Origin: UBA4416 sp963422675
GTDB lineage: Bacteria > Bacteroidota > Bacteroidia > B-17B0 > Aurantibacillaceae
Direction of reading: 5' to 3'
DNA: 64,000 bases
Assembly (NCBI GenBank): GCA_963422675.2
Contig: CAXVYS010000008.1
Coordinates: 62,001-126,000, forward strand
Numbering within the stretch: the stretch's first letter is position 1; every line of letters starts with the position of its first letter. The notes under the pieces are model-generated. The model was not told the origin of the DNA and did not search any database. It saw only the letters and a program-made list of their open reading frames with translations. Below, piece after piece: positions 32,817-42,941 of this stretch. A program made the translations under genes and the position numbers.

Positions 32817-35800
32817 TCGACTTTTTGTATAATAACTGTTTGATTTACTTGCGTATTATCAGATGGAGTGACATCTGAACCTTGACCGCCTGTTTTAATT
32901 GCTGGAGCTGTTCTGTCGTTCTTGGATATCTCCCTAACTATACGCATTCCTATTTCATGTATTTCTTTATTTTGTGTAGGATTTGACCCTGATAAAACAA
33001 CACTAGCTATAGCCGCAAGGTCATTAGAATTCATATATTGAGACGGAATGATTCCTTTTGAAATAGCCGCATTTATATCTTGTGTCACTTCTGTCCTGAG
33101 TAAAGATAAATGCTTATCCACAAGATTCATATCTTCTACCAGATTAAATCCTTGAACCTGTTCAAAAGTCCACATAGCCACATTAACTAATGCTGCTGAC
33201 ACTGCCAAGCCTCTAGCAGTACCAGCATATTTACCTTCTGGTACAGGAGTGGCTCCTCCCTCAGATTTATTCAATTTGTTTCCTTTATAGCGCATGTCTG
33301 GCGTTCCATCCTTTTTATTAGGAGCACCGTATAAAATTTTATTGGATTCTCCGTACAAAGCAGGATTAGAACTATAACTATAATCATTATCCAAATAAAC
33401 CAAGTCAGGTGATTTTAACTTATCAGGATATTGCACTTCTGTAACCTTTGTAGGATATCCTAATTGTCCATTAGGCCATTTACCTGAGGCATCCCTTGCT
33501 TTCCAAGCGTTTCTGGTGGTAGAATTCATATTCTCTAAGTTTAAATGTACTTCACCAGAAATAAATTTAATTCTGACTTCTCGATAGTCCAAATACTCTA
33601 ATCCATCTAAATCAATACCAGAAGTTGGTAAATTTCCTGCAAATTGATATGGTGTGTAAAAAGGAAACTTAGGTGATAAAGGGTCAGTACTTAAAAACCG
33701 TCCTAAGGCAGGATTATAAATCCTCATCCCATAATCCTGAGTACCACTTCCTGTTCCAACAGTCTCTGGGTCATTCTCCTTGCCATTAAACCCATACCGG
33801 TAGTTAGTGGAGTTAAAGTTTCTACCAGGCATTGGGCTACCAAATGAATAGTAATCTGTAGCATTAATGACCTCTCCTGTATAATAATCTACTCTTCCAT
33901 CCCGGTTATCATCTACAGCTATTCTTCTGTCGGTTACAGTAGCAATCACATTCCCTAAATGGTTATTTAACTCATAATCTTTATAGCTCAGTTCGCGGGT
34001 GTAATAATTAGTAACCGGTGGAGTTACTCTTGGGTCAATAGACCGTAAACAAATCCCTAACCTGCTGGAACCATATATATGCTGTTCTTTTAACGAAAGC
34101 GTTTCTGATTCTTCATGTTTTAACCTTTCATATACTGCCATTGTATTTCCCTGGGCATCCCTAACATAATAAGTTGTTGTTATATTATGTGTACTACCAT
34201 CAAAAACAGTTTTTGAAATACGGTTACCGGAAGCATCGTAATTAAACGTAATTATAGTGCCTGTGCCCTTGGTTATTTTTTTAATTTTTCCATAAACCGT
34301 CCAGTCAATATTTCCAATATTCTCAGAAACGTCGGCTATTAAATTTCCAATTTCATCATAGTTATAATTACCTCCCGATTGACTACTAATGTCTGTCGTA
34401 TAAGGATCACCAGATATACCATCCTTCACATAATCCAATTTGTTGGAGTTAGGAATGTAGTTATAATACAAATCATCCATTTGTAAATTTCCATTTTGAT
34501 CTCCATTACGTACAGCACTTAAAATATTACCGTTTTGATCGTACCTGAAATTTTCATTATAAATATCACTTATATTTATATTACCCCAACTATTATCCGG
34601 TTTTATATTGTCAGATATGCTCGTGGCACCTGTTATCCTATTTAACTGATCATAATTAAAGTTCCTTAAAAGTGGTTTTAAATAGTAACTCCGTTTCAGA
34701 GGATTAGCATCGCTATAACTGGTTGCCATTTGCCTGATATTACCATTAAATAAATCCGGAGTTTGAGTAAGGCCTGCCGGATAAACGCTTGCTAAAAAAT
34801 CACTCGGAACATTCCCCGAAACCCCATTAATAGCAGTATAATCCCTTATGCCCGTATTTTTGTCCTCATAATAGGTTAATGAATAACTAAATATATCTGT
34901 GCCATTAAAAGAATTTATGTTACCGGTACTAAATTTATAGGCATCTTTCCCAATGTCATTAAAAGGATTTAATATATTGCTATTAACCCCTTTTATCCAG
35001 CCATGGAGTGTATAGGCATAATCGACTCCCTGTACTTTATCCTGACCTATTTCGGTACGTGCCATTGGACCATGCAGGTAATAAAAATACTTGGCATCTC
35101 TATCCCAAATCATCCCATCCTTACTAGTGAATACATTAGTAATACGGTTATCTGCATCATACTCGTATTTATGTAAGAACATATCGGGCTTCCCTGGCTG
35201 GTATGCTACACAGTTTACTTTACCACTTATTAAATCATACTGATAATTTATTTTCTTATACGATTGTATAAAGCTTACCAGATCAGGATTTTCCTGTACC
35301 AGTTCTTTTACATTACCATGTACATCGTAACTATAATGTGTTGCATGATTATAAGTTGCCGGAACACCATCATCTACATCTTCAATTGTTACGGAGGCCA
35401 CACGCGAACGTAAATATTGCTGACTACCTGCCGTAAACTGGCTACCGGGCAGCAAAGCGGTATAGGTTGCATCATCACCATAATAAGTATTGGTAACTTC
35501 CGTTTTAACCAGAGCCAGATTATTTGGATAATCGTTTGTAACAGGGTTAAGCAGAGGGGCAATAGAGAGCAAAGACATAGCTACGAAATCATAGCCTATA
35601 TCCATTTGGCCTACCTCGGCAATACGACCCAAATAATCGTAACGTGTATAACTATAATAATTATCTCCGTCACCGTTACCCTGGGCCCTTTGTTTAGCAT
35701 TTTGCGAAGCCACTAAACGGCCTAAAGCATCGTACCAGAAATAAGAGATCCCCGCATCAGGCGTTTCCTGTTTCACCAATTGGTTAAGAGAATTGTATGT

Positions 35801-38800
35801 ATAAGTGGTTTGTAATGCATGACTAGTATAGTAACCTTTACTGGTATAAAGAACATTATTTGCCCTATCAGAAAGTATAATTGCCAGGTTTGCAGGATTG
35901 GTTTCCACATAAACCCCTTCAGGCGGAACTGTTCTTACTAAATTCCCGGCCTGATCATAATAATAAAGAGTGTAATGATAATCACCTGAATTATACATAA
36001 GGTGCATGTTTTCAACAGCATTACCCATACATTTTTGAATATAGCCTTGTATAAAAGCTGTTTTCATTGAATCGATGTACGCATTATAAAGTTCCTGGGC
36101 ATCGTTATCCGCTATATCCAATGCATATTGCACGCAAGGATCCTCGTATTCCACTTCCGGGAAAGGCGCAATGGTGTCCATACTTGCCACACACGGAAGA
36201 TTACCTTCTGTACAGTCCAATGGTTTAATTTGAATATCGTCAATAGCAAAATTAAGATCGGACATATTATTAAGATCAACTATTTCAAATAAGATCGGTA
36301 CACCTGCAGTTGTTGAAATGTTAGAGGCTGTAAATTCTGTCCATGGTGTAAGAGTACTACTATAATATACCGGTGCCGATGTTACATTTGAAGATGAGAT
36401 CAATGATCCATTTATTCTTATTTTAAAATCGGTATAATATACCTGGGCACTGCCTCCTGTTTTATTATGTACTTTAACACTAATTCCGTTATTAGGGCAA
36501 GTATGCAATGGCGTATAATTTTGTTTGTAGGCAAATTCATTGCCTGTGGCATGCATCATAAATAAGGATGTTCCGTTATCACCGGCATAAGCAGCCCAAT
36601 TAGTATGCAATCCATCATTAAATAATACACTGCTACCTATAGTATACTGTAAGGAATTAATAGAGTTAGGAACAGCACAATTCGCAACATTCGTATACAT
36701 TGTAGTGGCTCCTCCAACATTTTCCATAATGGTAAAAGATGGAGCACCTGTACAAGGAAAACTGTTTATCACTGAAGCGCCCACTGTAGATACTGAACCG
36801 GAACTTTGAGATACACATTCCCCACAAGACCTCATTCCAAAACAACTGGAAGCTCCCAATAATATATAAGAGGTAGATCCAAACGTAGCAGTAATACTAA
36901 AATTATATACACTGCTATTAACTGTAGGTCCGGCAGCTAATATAAAATTACTTAATACATATGCAGTGGGACTTCCCAAATTATGCCCTGAGGCTACGCT
37001 GCCCGGATTAGCAAACTGTAATGAGAACGAACAGGCACTGGGTAATATTGTTGAAGGCCCTGTTGAAAGAGTAGATGCTGAAAAAGCACCGGTAAGCAAT
37101 GTATTAGTACTGGCGGCAGGGGTTGTATTTGTCCAGTAATAAAATAAAGTATTTGTTGTAATTGCCGTAGTACCTGTATAACTTTGGTAATTATTTGCTA
37201 ATTGATTACGAAGGTTAAATCCAAAGTTAAACACAGAAGTTAAGTTGGTTGACGATGCCTGTAATTTTGCTCGCGTACCAGCAGTTGTAAGGAACGTTTC
37301 AAGATCTTCTCTTACCTGATGAGGTATTGTATTACATTTGGCAATATCAAAACTACAACTTCCCATTTTCAAAGGTTGACCATTAAAAAGTACTGTTCCG
37401 GTAGTTGTAGTTGTATTAACTGCACCTGATGATACTGTATTAATCGCAATATTGAAAGAGTTAGATGCTGTATTATTACCTGTAATATTTGTAAAAGCAA
37501 ATGTACCGCCCAAAGCACATGGGTTTGTACCTAAGTTTATAGTTATACTATTTGTATTTGAACCACTTGCATCTTTAATTATAAAATTAGGAGCAGCACC
37601 ATTTACCTGCCATTGCCAATTACCTGTACCTAAAAGCGCTCCAAAACTATTTAAAAAATACGGTTGCATGGTTTGATTACTCATTAAAACAGATCCAGAA
37701 CACATACTTCCAGTCGCTGCTATTGCATTTAATAATTTTTGCATAAGAATTGCTGTGGTTGTAGGCTCACAGGGTTGTGTAAATGAACAACCTGTTAAAG
37801 GAATGCAAGTCGTACCTGAAAGTATAACGGTAGTAAAAGTTTGAGAGCTACCTGATGAAAACGCAACATCAGCTTTTATCGTAAAATTATACGAGCTTCC
37901 TGAACCCGTGCCTGGTGTTAATCGGTACAATTTTAAAAATGAATACGTTCCACCATTACCTGTATTAGTAAAGTTAAAGGGATAACCTGACGGGAAATTA
38001 ATAGTTAAAGGGCAGGAAGGATTTGAGCCAATTTGCATGGCTGCACTTAATGTTAAAGCCGAGTTGGTAGATGTCCAGTTTGCCGGAGTAAAAGATGACG
38101 GGATAACACCATTAGCTACTACTGTATATAAATCTTTATTAAACTCAGGTATAGTTGATAAATTAAGTGTAGTGCTTGTAAGCTGATTATTAACTCCTAA
38201 TGAATTTAATAAATTCTGAAAATAAAAGGCATTAGGACAAAGGCCTGTGTTAGCATATATTGACGCTCCCGGATCACCATTACTTAAATTATTGGACAGA
38301 TCTGTTGCATTTTTTGCATTAGGAAAACGTTTAATTTTTGAATTATACATTGGGCCAAAAAACACGTTACTATACTGTGGTTCATTTGGCTGAGGAATAG
38401 GAAAAAACCATTGGTTAAAAAACTGGTTCACATAAGTACCGGAAAGATAGGCTACAGGAGCAAATATAAAATATTGTGTAAATGGTACCTGAAGAGACAT
38501 GGGATCGAATGCCGGATCACCAATACCGTCATTACAACCTCTGTAATCACCGTTCATCGCATAAGATTCTGCTGCCTCCTGTTGTAATCCCTGTTTTAAA
38601 GCCAAATACATCATTCTGAAATTATCCCAGAATTTATTCCTTAAATTCAATGGTAAGCGGGCCATAATATCGTCCGCTGTCATTGAATTTACGCTTGCCA
38701 CCGTTATGGTTGGACCAGAACTCATATTTAAAATCCCTACCAAACAAGTCAGTTGTGAATTAATAGGCTGACCATACTGAATTGAACAACTGGTTGTGAT

Positions 38801-41800
38801 TAATGCTGCAAATGTCGGCAAACTTGCTCCTGAATTCTGATACGAATTGTATCTCGTTTTAGCATTCATAAACAAAGCATTCCATGGACTTGTAAGCGGC
38901 AAGGTTATTACAGAGTTATTATATTGAGCTACTCTTGAGCCTACTGCTGATGTTGGAGTAGATATGTTATTATAATAATAGCCATTAGTTGTCCAGTAAG
39001 GGTCATATAACAAAGGACTACCCAATTTAGCAAGATCAGCAGGTAACAACCCTACAATATCATCGGTTACTAATAATAACGAATCGTAATTGTCACTGGT
39101 ATAAACTGTATTTGTAGTAGCTGTTGTTCCTGTGCCAATAGTAACAGGATACGGACTACTGATTTTCATCGTACTGTTTTTTAAACACCAGTCATAATAA
39201 GCGTATTCAGGATGGTAAAACACTAATGATGGTGCCCAGCTATTTTTCCAGCTGGCAATAAAATCAGATACATTTGCCAAATCCTGAGGCTTCACATAAA
39301 ACTGATCACCCACATTGGTATTTCCGGTAATTACCGGTGTAACCAACGCTCCGGAAACAACAGGAGGAAAATATACCGGAGTTGCACCAGCAGCAGGGAC
39401 TCTTGTAACAAATACTTTGGATACACTTCCGTTATCATCATAATAATTAGAAGTAAAATCAGCAGTAGTTGTACTTGTATAAACACTTGTTCTGTTATAG
39501 GGATGTCTCCAGTTTGGAACTATATATCCAATTGTAAAGTTTTTTATATTTGGCAGTTTATTCGCCTCATTATATACTGAAAGATCAAATAAAGACGTGT
39601 TACACGCTCCATTATTATCTTCCCAGTCACCATATTGGCCACCTGGTGAAACATCGGCTAACATGGTAATATATTCTGCATCGCAAATACTCACATAGTC
39701 ACAAGGTTCTCTACATATCTTATATTCGTTTAACCAATCTTCGTTTGAACCTTTCCCACTCGCTACATAAGCCGTTTGTGTTCCAAGCGCAGCAATACAC
39801 TCATCGCATGTTAAGCCACAACCACTTGTATCTGGAGCTATTCCCTGTTTAAAGTCATTTATCGTTTTTACGCAATTACTTTTTAAATAATCATTTAAAT
39901 AAAAAGTCATTGCATTCTGATTTATTTTTAAAGTCTTAGTGATGGTATATTCACCCTGCTCTAAATAAATCTGTAAATCACTTCCTGAATTACTCAATTG
40001 GGTTGTTGAAAAATTAACCACTTGATTACATAAAGCATCTAATACCGTAGAAGATTGTGTAGGAGAGATCATTTTTCCTAATGTCTTGGTTATTTTGGTA
40101 AACCCGTTAGGATTATTTAAACAATTATCATACACGTCTATTTCCAGGTCATACACACAATCATAACAAGGGTTAGAAGATAAACAACTATACGTATAAG
40201 AAGTACCCTGCAAATCATAACTTATTGTGTAGGTACTTGCCGTAGGAACCAGTATCTTTTTTGAAAAAGTTAATTTATCTCCAATACGGGAATTATTATC
40301 CTTATTGGTATCAAAATCTCCAGAGTTTACTTTGTTCAATAAGTCAGTAGTTAATACATTGGTCGCACTTGGTGGCAAATACAAATCTTCTCCGTTCTTA
40401 TCTTTTAAAGGATCGAGATTAGCAGGACTTTGGCCTGATAAGGCAGTCGCAATAGTTCTTCCCTCCTGATCAATATAGCTGATGGATACCTGTCCGTTCG
40501 CGTCCACAACCATATTTTTCTTATAATGCTTATCAAATCCCACCTCAGAACCGAAGAGCCTGTCTAGTTCAACCTGATCAGGCATTCCATAAAAATATTT
40601 TGTTTCATGTCCGGATCCTAGTTGGTGGGTTTTACCTACTCCACCCTGCTTGGAAATTCTTCCGGTATTATCATTTGTAAATTCGGTTTGACTAATCGGA
40701 AAATTTTCCGCATCAGGTACATACCCCTGAGCAAATTGATTTATAAAACTGCTATTTGGTGAGTAATACCTGGAAGCGCCATATCCAGGATCTAAACCCA
40801 CTGCTAATACAGAACATACCGTTGTATTAGAAGATGCATCCTCATCAAACACCTTTTTATCGTATGGTAAGTGACTATTGATATCAATATTAAAGCCCGA
40901 CTTCCCTGAAACATTGTACTGATAAAATTTAATGGTTGCATCTGGTACAGGAACCGGTAGAGCCTGTACTGCACCTCTTCCATTATAATCATAATACGTT
41001 TCGCCAACAATAGCGTTATTATCAGAATTATTTTTTGTTACACTCTGCCTGCTTCTGAGTGTTCCATCAAAATAACTGATTACTTCTTTTTTCTTTCCTT
41101 CTTCTGCATAAGTCGATTTGTATTGCCAGTTTTTGTTTGATTCATGGATTATAGGAATTAAACCATTAGTTGCAGGCGTTATTCCATCAATAGTTACATA
41201 AAATAAATAATCAGCGCCGCTTGATGGAGCTGTAACCGAGTATAAGCTACTAATCACTCCGGTAGGAATTGTAGTAATATCCTGCCACGACCAGGGAGTA
41301 TAAGCATCTTTAGTATATGTATTAGGTATTAAACCGGATTTACCAACACCTCTGAGCCTAAAAAAGACTTGTCCTTTTTCAAAAACATTACTTATTCTGT
41401 AAGATTGTTGGCTGGTTCTAATACGTGTTGAATTATTTTTAAAGTTAATTGTTGGCGTATTATTCCAAAATACATTTTTTTCACCATCGAGCCATAACCA
41501 TTCCAAATCATATTGTTCGGCTCCAACAATTCTTGCCCAGGAAACTTCTAGTTCATCCGAGGCAGAAATATAATTAATAATAACATCATTTGAATTGATG
41601 AATGGTGATACATTTTGAGGCAGGGTATAAAAACGTTCCGCGTCTGTTTCAGCTTGCAGATATACATTTTGAGGCAATGTGGTACTTGTTCCGAAGACAG
41701 ATGACGTAACTGAGATCCCTGTAATTTTGATGGTTGATTTGTAACCATTCGTGTAGACAAAAACAGCTTGATCGATTGACGGATTTGGAGCAGAAGAATG

Positions 41801-42190
41801 ATGATCGTTTACTCCTTCATGTTTCAAGGAAAGTGTTTGAGTTATAACGGAAGTACCTCCACCTAAAGCCAAAGGAACTGTTGAAGAAATCTGTACAGTT
41901 ACTGTAGCAACAAAATCAGGAATTGACACTGTCATATAACGATCAATTCCTAAAATAATTTTGTTACTAAACGTTACATCGTAAAAACCCCAGGTAGTAA
42001 TACTCGGCATAGATGCTATAGAAGCATACTTACTATCCTGAATGTACAACATATTACCCATAGTAACATTAGGGCTTGATAAACGGTTAGTGCCAACTTC
42101 ATGTGAAGCCAACAATCGATTAGCAGATCCAATACTGAATAAACCAATTAATAAAATCAGTTTTATATAAGATATTTTTTTAATAGCCAT
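32813..42190 (-). CDS. Giant RHS-repeat protein (3125 residues), proposed T2SS-like cargo
   Basis: Signal peptide MAIKKISYIKLILLIGLFSIGSANRLLA. Layout: N-terminal beta domains (~35-350); a first YD-type stretch (~360-560: ISYFDGTLRSRQSVTKNN, YYDYNGRGAVQALP, YIDQEGRTIATALSGQ); a huge ~1400-residue insertion (~640-2030) rich in Asn/Ser/Thr with Cys pairs such as CLTCDEC and a late jelly-roll; the main YD-repeat shell (~2080-2750: YYDQAGNLVRTVPPEG, YFWYDALGRLVASQN, NYDASGNRISKTVFD); the RHS core ending RFLSTDPLSPKFPFYTPYQFAGN ... IDLDGLE at ~2863; and a ~260-residue variable tip. RHS shells encapsulate and often autocleave a C-terminal effector. No T9SS sorting domain, so another outer-membrane route is needed. 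The tip has no fold I recognise. Confidence 0.88.
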   Translation of the reverse strand: MAIKKISYIKLILLIGLFSIGSANRLLASHEVGTNRLSSPNVTMGNMLYIQDSKYASIASMPSITTWGFYDVTFSNKIILGIDRYMTVSIPDFVATVTVQISSTVPLALGGGTSVITQTLSLKHEGVNDHHSSAPNPSIDQAVFVYTNGYKSTIKITGISVTSSVFGTSTTLPQNVYLQAETDAERFYTLPQNVSPFINSNDVIINYISASDELEVSWARIVGAEQYDLEWLWLDGEKNVFWNNTPTINFKNNSTRIRTSQQSYRISNVFEKGQVFFRLRGVGKSGLIPNTYTKDAYTPWSWQDITTIPTGVISSLYSVTAPSSGADYLFYVTIDGITPATNGLIPIIHESNKNWQYKSTYAEEGKKKEVISYFDGTLRSRQSVTKNNSDNNAIVGETYYDYNGRGAVQALPVPVPDATIKFYQYNVSGKSGFNIDINSHLPYDKKVFDEDASSNTTVCSVLAVGLDPGYGASRYYSPNSSFINQFAQGYVPDAENFPISQTEFTNDNTGRISKQGGVGKTHQLGSGHETKYFYGMPDQVELDRLFGSEVGFDKHYKKNMVVDANGQVSISYIDQEGRTIATALSGQSPANLDPLKDKNGEDLYLPPSATNVLTTDLLNKVNSGDFDTNKDNNSRIGDKLTFSKKILVPTASTYTISYDLQGTSYTYSCLSSNPCYDCVYDLEIDVYDNCLNNPNGFTKITKTLGKMISPTQSSTVLDALCNQVVNFSTTQLSNSGSDLQIYLEQGEYTITKTLKINQNAMTFYLNDYLKSNCVKTINDFKQGIAPDTSGCGLTCDECIAALGTQTAYVASGKGSNEDWLNEYKICREPCDYVSICDAEYITMLADVSPGGQYGDWEDNNGACNTSLFDLSVYNEANKLPNIKNFTIGYIVPNWRHPYNRTSVYTSTTTADFTSNYYDDNGSVSKVFVTRVPAAGATPVYFPPVVSGALVTPVITGNTNVGDQFYVKPQDLANVSDFIASWKNSWAPSLVFYHPEYAYYDWCLKNSTMKISSPYPVTIGTGTTATTNTVYTSDNYDSLLLVTDDIVGLLPADLAKLGSPLLYDPYWTTNGYYYNNISTPTSAVGSRVAQYNNSVITLPLTSPWNALFMNAKTRYNSYQNSGASLPTFAALITTSCSIQYGQPINSQLTCLVGILNMSSGPTITVASVNSMTADDIMARLPLNLRNKFWDNFRMMYLALKQGLQQEAAESYAMNGDYRGCNDGIGDPAFDPMSLQVPFTQYFIFAPVAYLSGTYVNQFFNQWFFPIPQPNEPQYSNVFFGPMYNSKIKRFPNAKNATDLSNNLSNGDPGASIYANTGLCPNAFYFQNLLNSLGVNNQLTSTTLNLSTIPEFNKDLYTVVANGVIPSSFTPANWTSTNSALTLSAAMQIGSNPSCPLTINFPSGYPFNFTNTGNGGTYSFLKLYRLTPGTGSGSSYNFTIKADVAFSSGSSQTFTTVILSGTTCIPLTGCSFTQPCEPTTTAILMQKLLNAIAATGSMCSGSVLMSNQTMQPYFLNSFGALLGTGNWQWQVNGAAPNFIIKDASGSNTNSITINLGTNPCALGGTFAFTNITGNNTASNSFNIAINTVSSGAVNTTTTTGTVLFNGQPLKMGSCSFDIAKCNTIPHQVREDLETFLTTAGTRAKLQASSTNLTSVFNFGFNLRNQLANNYQSYTGTTAITTNTLFYYWTNTTPAASTNTLLTGAFSASTLSTGPSTILPSACSFSLQFANPGSVASGHNLGSPTAYVLSNFILAAGPTVNSSVYNFSITATFGSTSYILLGASSCFGMRSCGECVSQSSGSVSTVGASVINSFPCTGAPSFTIMENVGGATTMYTNVANCAVPNSINSLQYTIGSSVLFNDGLHTNWAAYAGDNGTSLFMMHATGNEFAYKQNYTPLHTCPNNGISVKVHNKTGGSAQVYYTDFKIRINGSLISSSNVTSAPVYYSSTLTPWTEFTASNISTTAGVPILFEIVDLNNMSDLNFAIDDIQIKPLDCTEGNLPCVASMDTIAPFPEVEYEDPCVQYALDIADNDAQELYNAYIDSMKTAFIQGYIQKCMGNAVENMHLMYNSGDYHYTLYYYDQAGNLVRTVPPEGVYVETNPANLAIILSDRANNVLYTSKGYYTSHALQTTYTYNSLNQLVKQETPDAGISYFWYDALGRLVASQNAKQRAQGNGDGDNYYSYTRYDYLGRIAEVGQMDIGYDFVAMSLLSIAPLLNPVTNDYPNNLALVKTEVTNTYYGDDATYTALLPGSQFTAGSQQYLRSRVASVTIEDVDDGVPATYNHATHYSYDVHGNVKELVQENPDLVSFIQSYKKINYQYDLISGKVNCVAYQPGKPDMFLHKYEYDADNRITNVFTSKDGMIWDRDAKYFYYLHGPMARTEIGQDKVQGVDYAYTLHGWIKGVNSNILNPFNDIGKDAYKFSTGNINSFNGTDIFSYSLTYYEDKNTGIRDYTAINGVSGNVPSDFLASVYPAGLTQTPDLFNGNIRQMATSYSDANPLKRSYYLKPLLRNFNYDQLNRITGATSISDNIKPDNSWGNINISDIYNENFRYDQNGNILSAVRNGDQNGNLQMDDLYYNYIPNSNKLDYVKDGISGDPYTTDISSQSGGNYNYDEIGNLIADVSENIGNIDWTVYGKIKKITKGTGTIITFNYDASGNRISKTVFDGSTHNITTTYYVRDAQGNTMAVYERLKHEESETLSLKEQHIYGSSRLGICLRSIDPRVTPPVTNYYTRELSYKDYELNNHLGNVIATVTDRRIAVDDNRDGRVDYYTGEVINATDYYSFGSPMPGRNFNSTNYRYGFNGKENDPETVGTGSGTQDYGMRIYNPALGRFLSTDPLSPKFPFYTPYQFAGNLPTSGIDLDGLEYLDYREVRIKFISGEVHLNLENMNSTTRNAWKARDASGKWPNGQLGYPTKVTEVQYPDKLKSPDLVYLDNDYSYSSNPALYGESNKILYGAPNKKDGTPDMRYKGNKLNKSEGGATPVPEGKYAGTARGLAVSAALVNVAMWTFEQVQGFNLVEDMNLVDKHLSLLRTEVTQDINAAISKGIIPSQYMNSNDLAAIASVVLSGSNPTQNKEIHEIGMRIVREISKNDRTAPAIKTGGQGSDVTPSDNTQVNQTVIIQKVE

Positions 42191-42196
42191 ATAATT

Positions 42197-42940
42197 TTAT
42201 TTTTTTTTAAACCTAACAGATTGTAATTGATTCATAATTTTGTAGCCAGAATACTTGCCTTTGCCCTTGTATTGATTATCTACTACATTTAAATAAGTGG
42301 ATTCGGAAAACAGTAATTCATTCGCTTTACTCATAGGTGTAAATGTTTTATAAACGATTTCAAGACGAGGCTTTTTTTCAAGTCCATAATAGTCATTTTG
42401 AGTCAACGGCATTGTTTCATTATAAAACATCACTAATTTTTTAATACTGTAGTTAGACAGATTAATGTAGATATCTATTTTAGAAAACTCGGTATTTTCA
42501 TCTTTTCCAAAATCCAAAGAATAATATCTTTCTGTTACACCAATATCCTGGATCTTTATGTTATCACATAATTTTAAAAGTGTGTCAATATTGGTTTGAA
42601 TAGGAGATAATTCTATTTTTCTTGTATCTGCAATTACAAGAACCTTATCTTCATTATTGGCAACAATAGTTATTTTAGTGTTTACAATAGTTTCTATATT
42701 CAATATTTTAGTATAGCTCAGATTTTTGTTTTTAAAATACTGCCCATACTTTTGTTCTACCAAATTTCCCCCACTATGATTATCAAATACACTATACTGA
42801 ATATCAACCGAATACATTGATGTAGCTGAATACACTAAATCTACTTTTTTAAAATCGGCTTTCGCTTTTTCAATAGGATTAACTCCTGCATACACGCAGG
42901 AGGTTAATTGTATTAAAATTATAGTTGCAAAAAATTTCAT
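42197..42940 (-). CDS. Periplasmic protein, possibly LolA-like, in the RHS operon
   Basis: 247 residues with signal peptide MKFFATIILIQLTSCVYAGVN (the Cys is inside the hydrophobic stretch; SCVYAG is not a good lipobox). Alternating beta pattern (MYSVDIQYSVFDNHSGGNLVEQKYGQYFKNKNLSYTKILNIETIVN-TKITIVANNEDKVLVIAD) resembles the LolA/LolB half-barrel that carries hydrophobic cargo, but no signature confirms it. Sandwiched between the two giant genes with gaps of 6 and 1 bases, so likely needed for their folding or transit. Confidence 0.55.
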   Translation of the reverse strand: MKFFATIILIQLTSCVYAGVNPIEKAKADFKKVDLVYSATSMYSVDIQYSVFDNHSGGNLVEQKYGQYFKNKNLSYTKILNIETIVNTKITIVANNEDKVLVIADTRKIELSPIQTNIDTLLKLCDNIKIQDIGVTERYYSLDFGKDENTEFSKIDIYINLSNYSIKKLVMFYNETMPLTQNDYYGLEKKPRLEIVYKTFTPMSKANELLFSESTYLNVVDNQYKGKGKYSGYKIMNQLQSVRFKKK

Positions 42941-42941
42941 A

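Noticed and set aside
32813..42190. RHS protein as type VI effector
   Set aside because: It has a Sec signal peptide and no PAAR domain, VgrG or other T6SS gene in the window.
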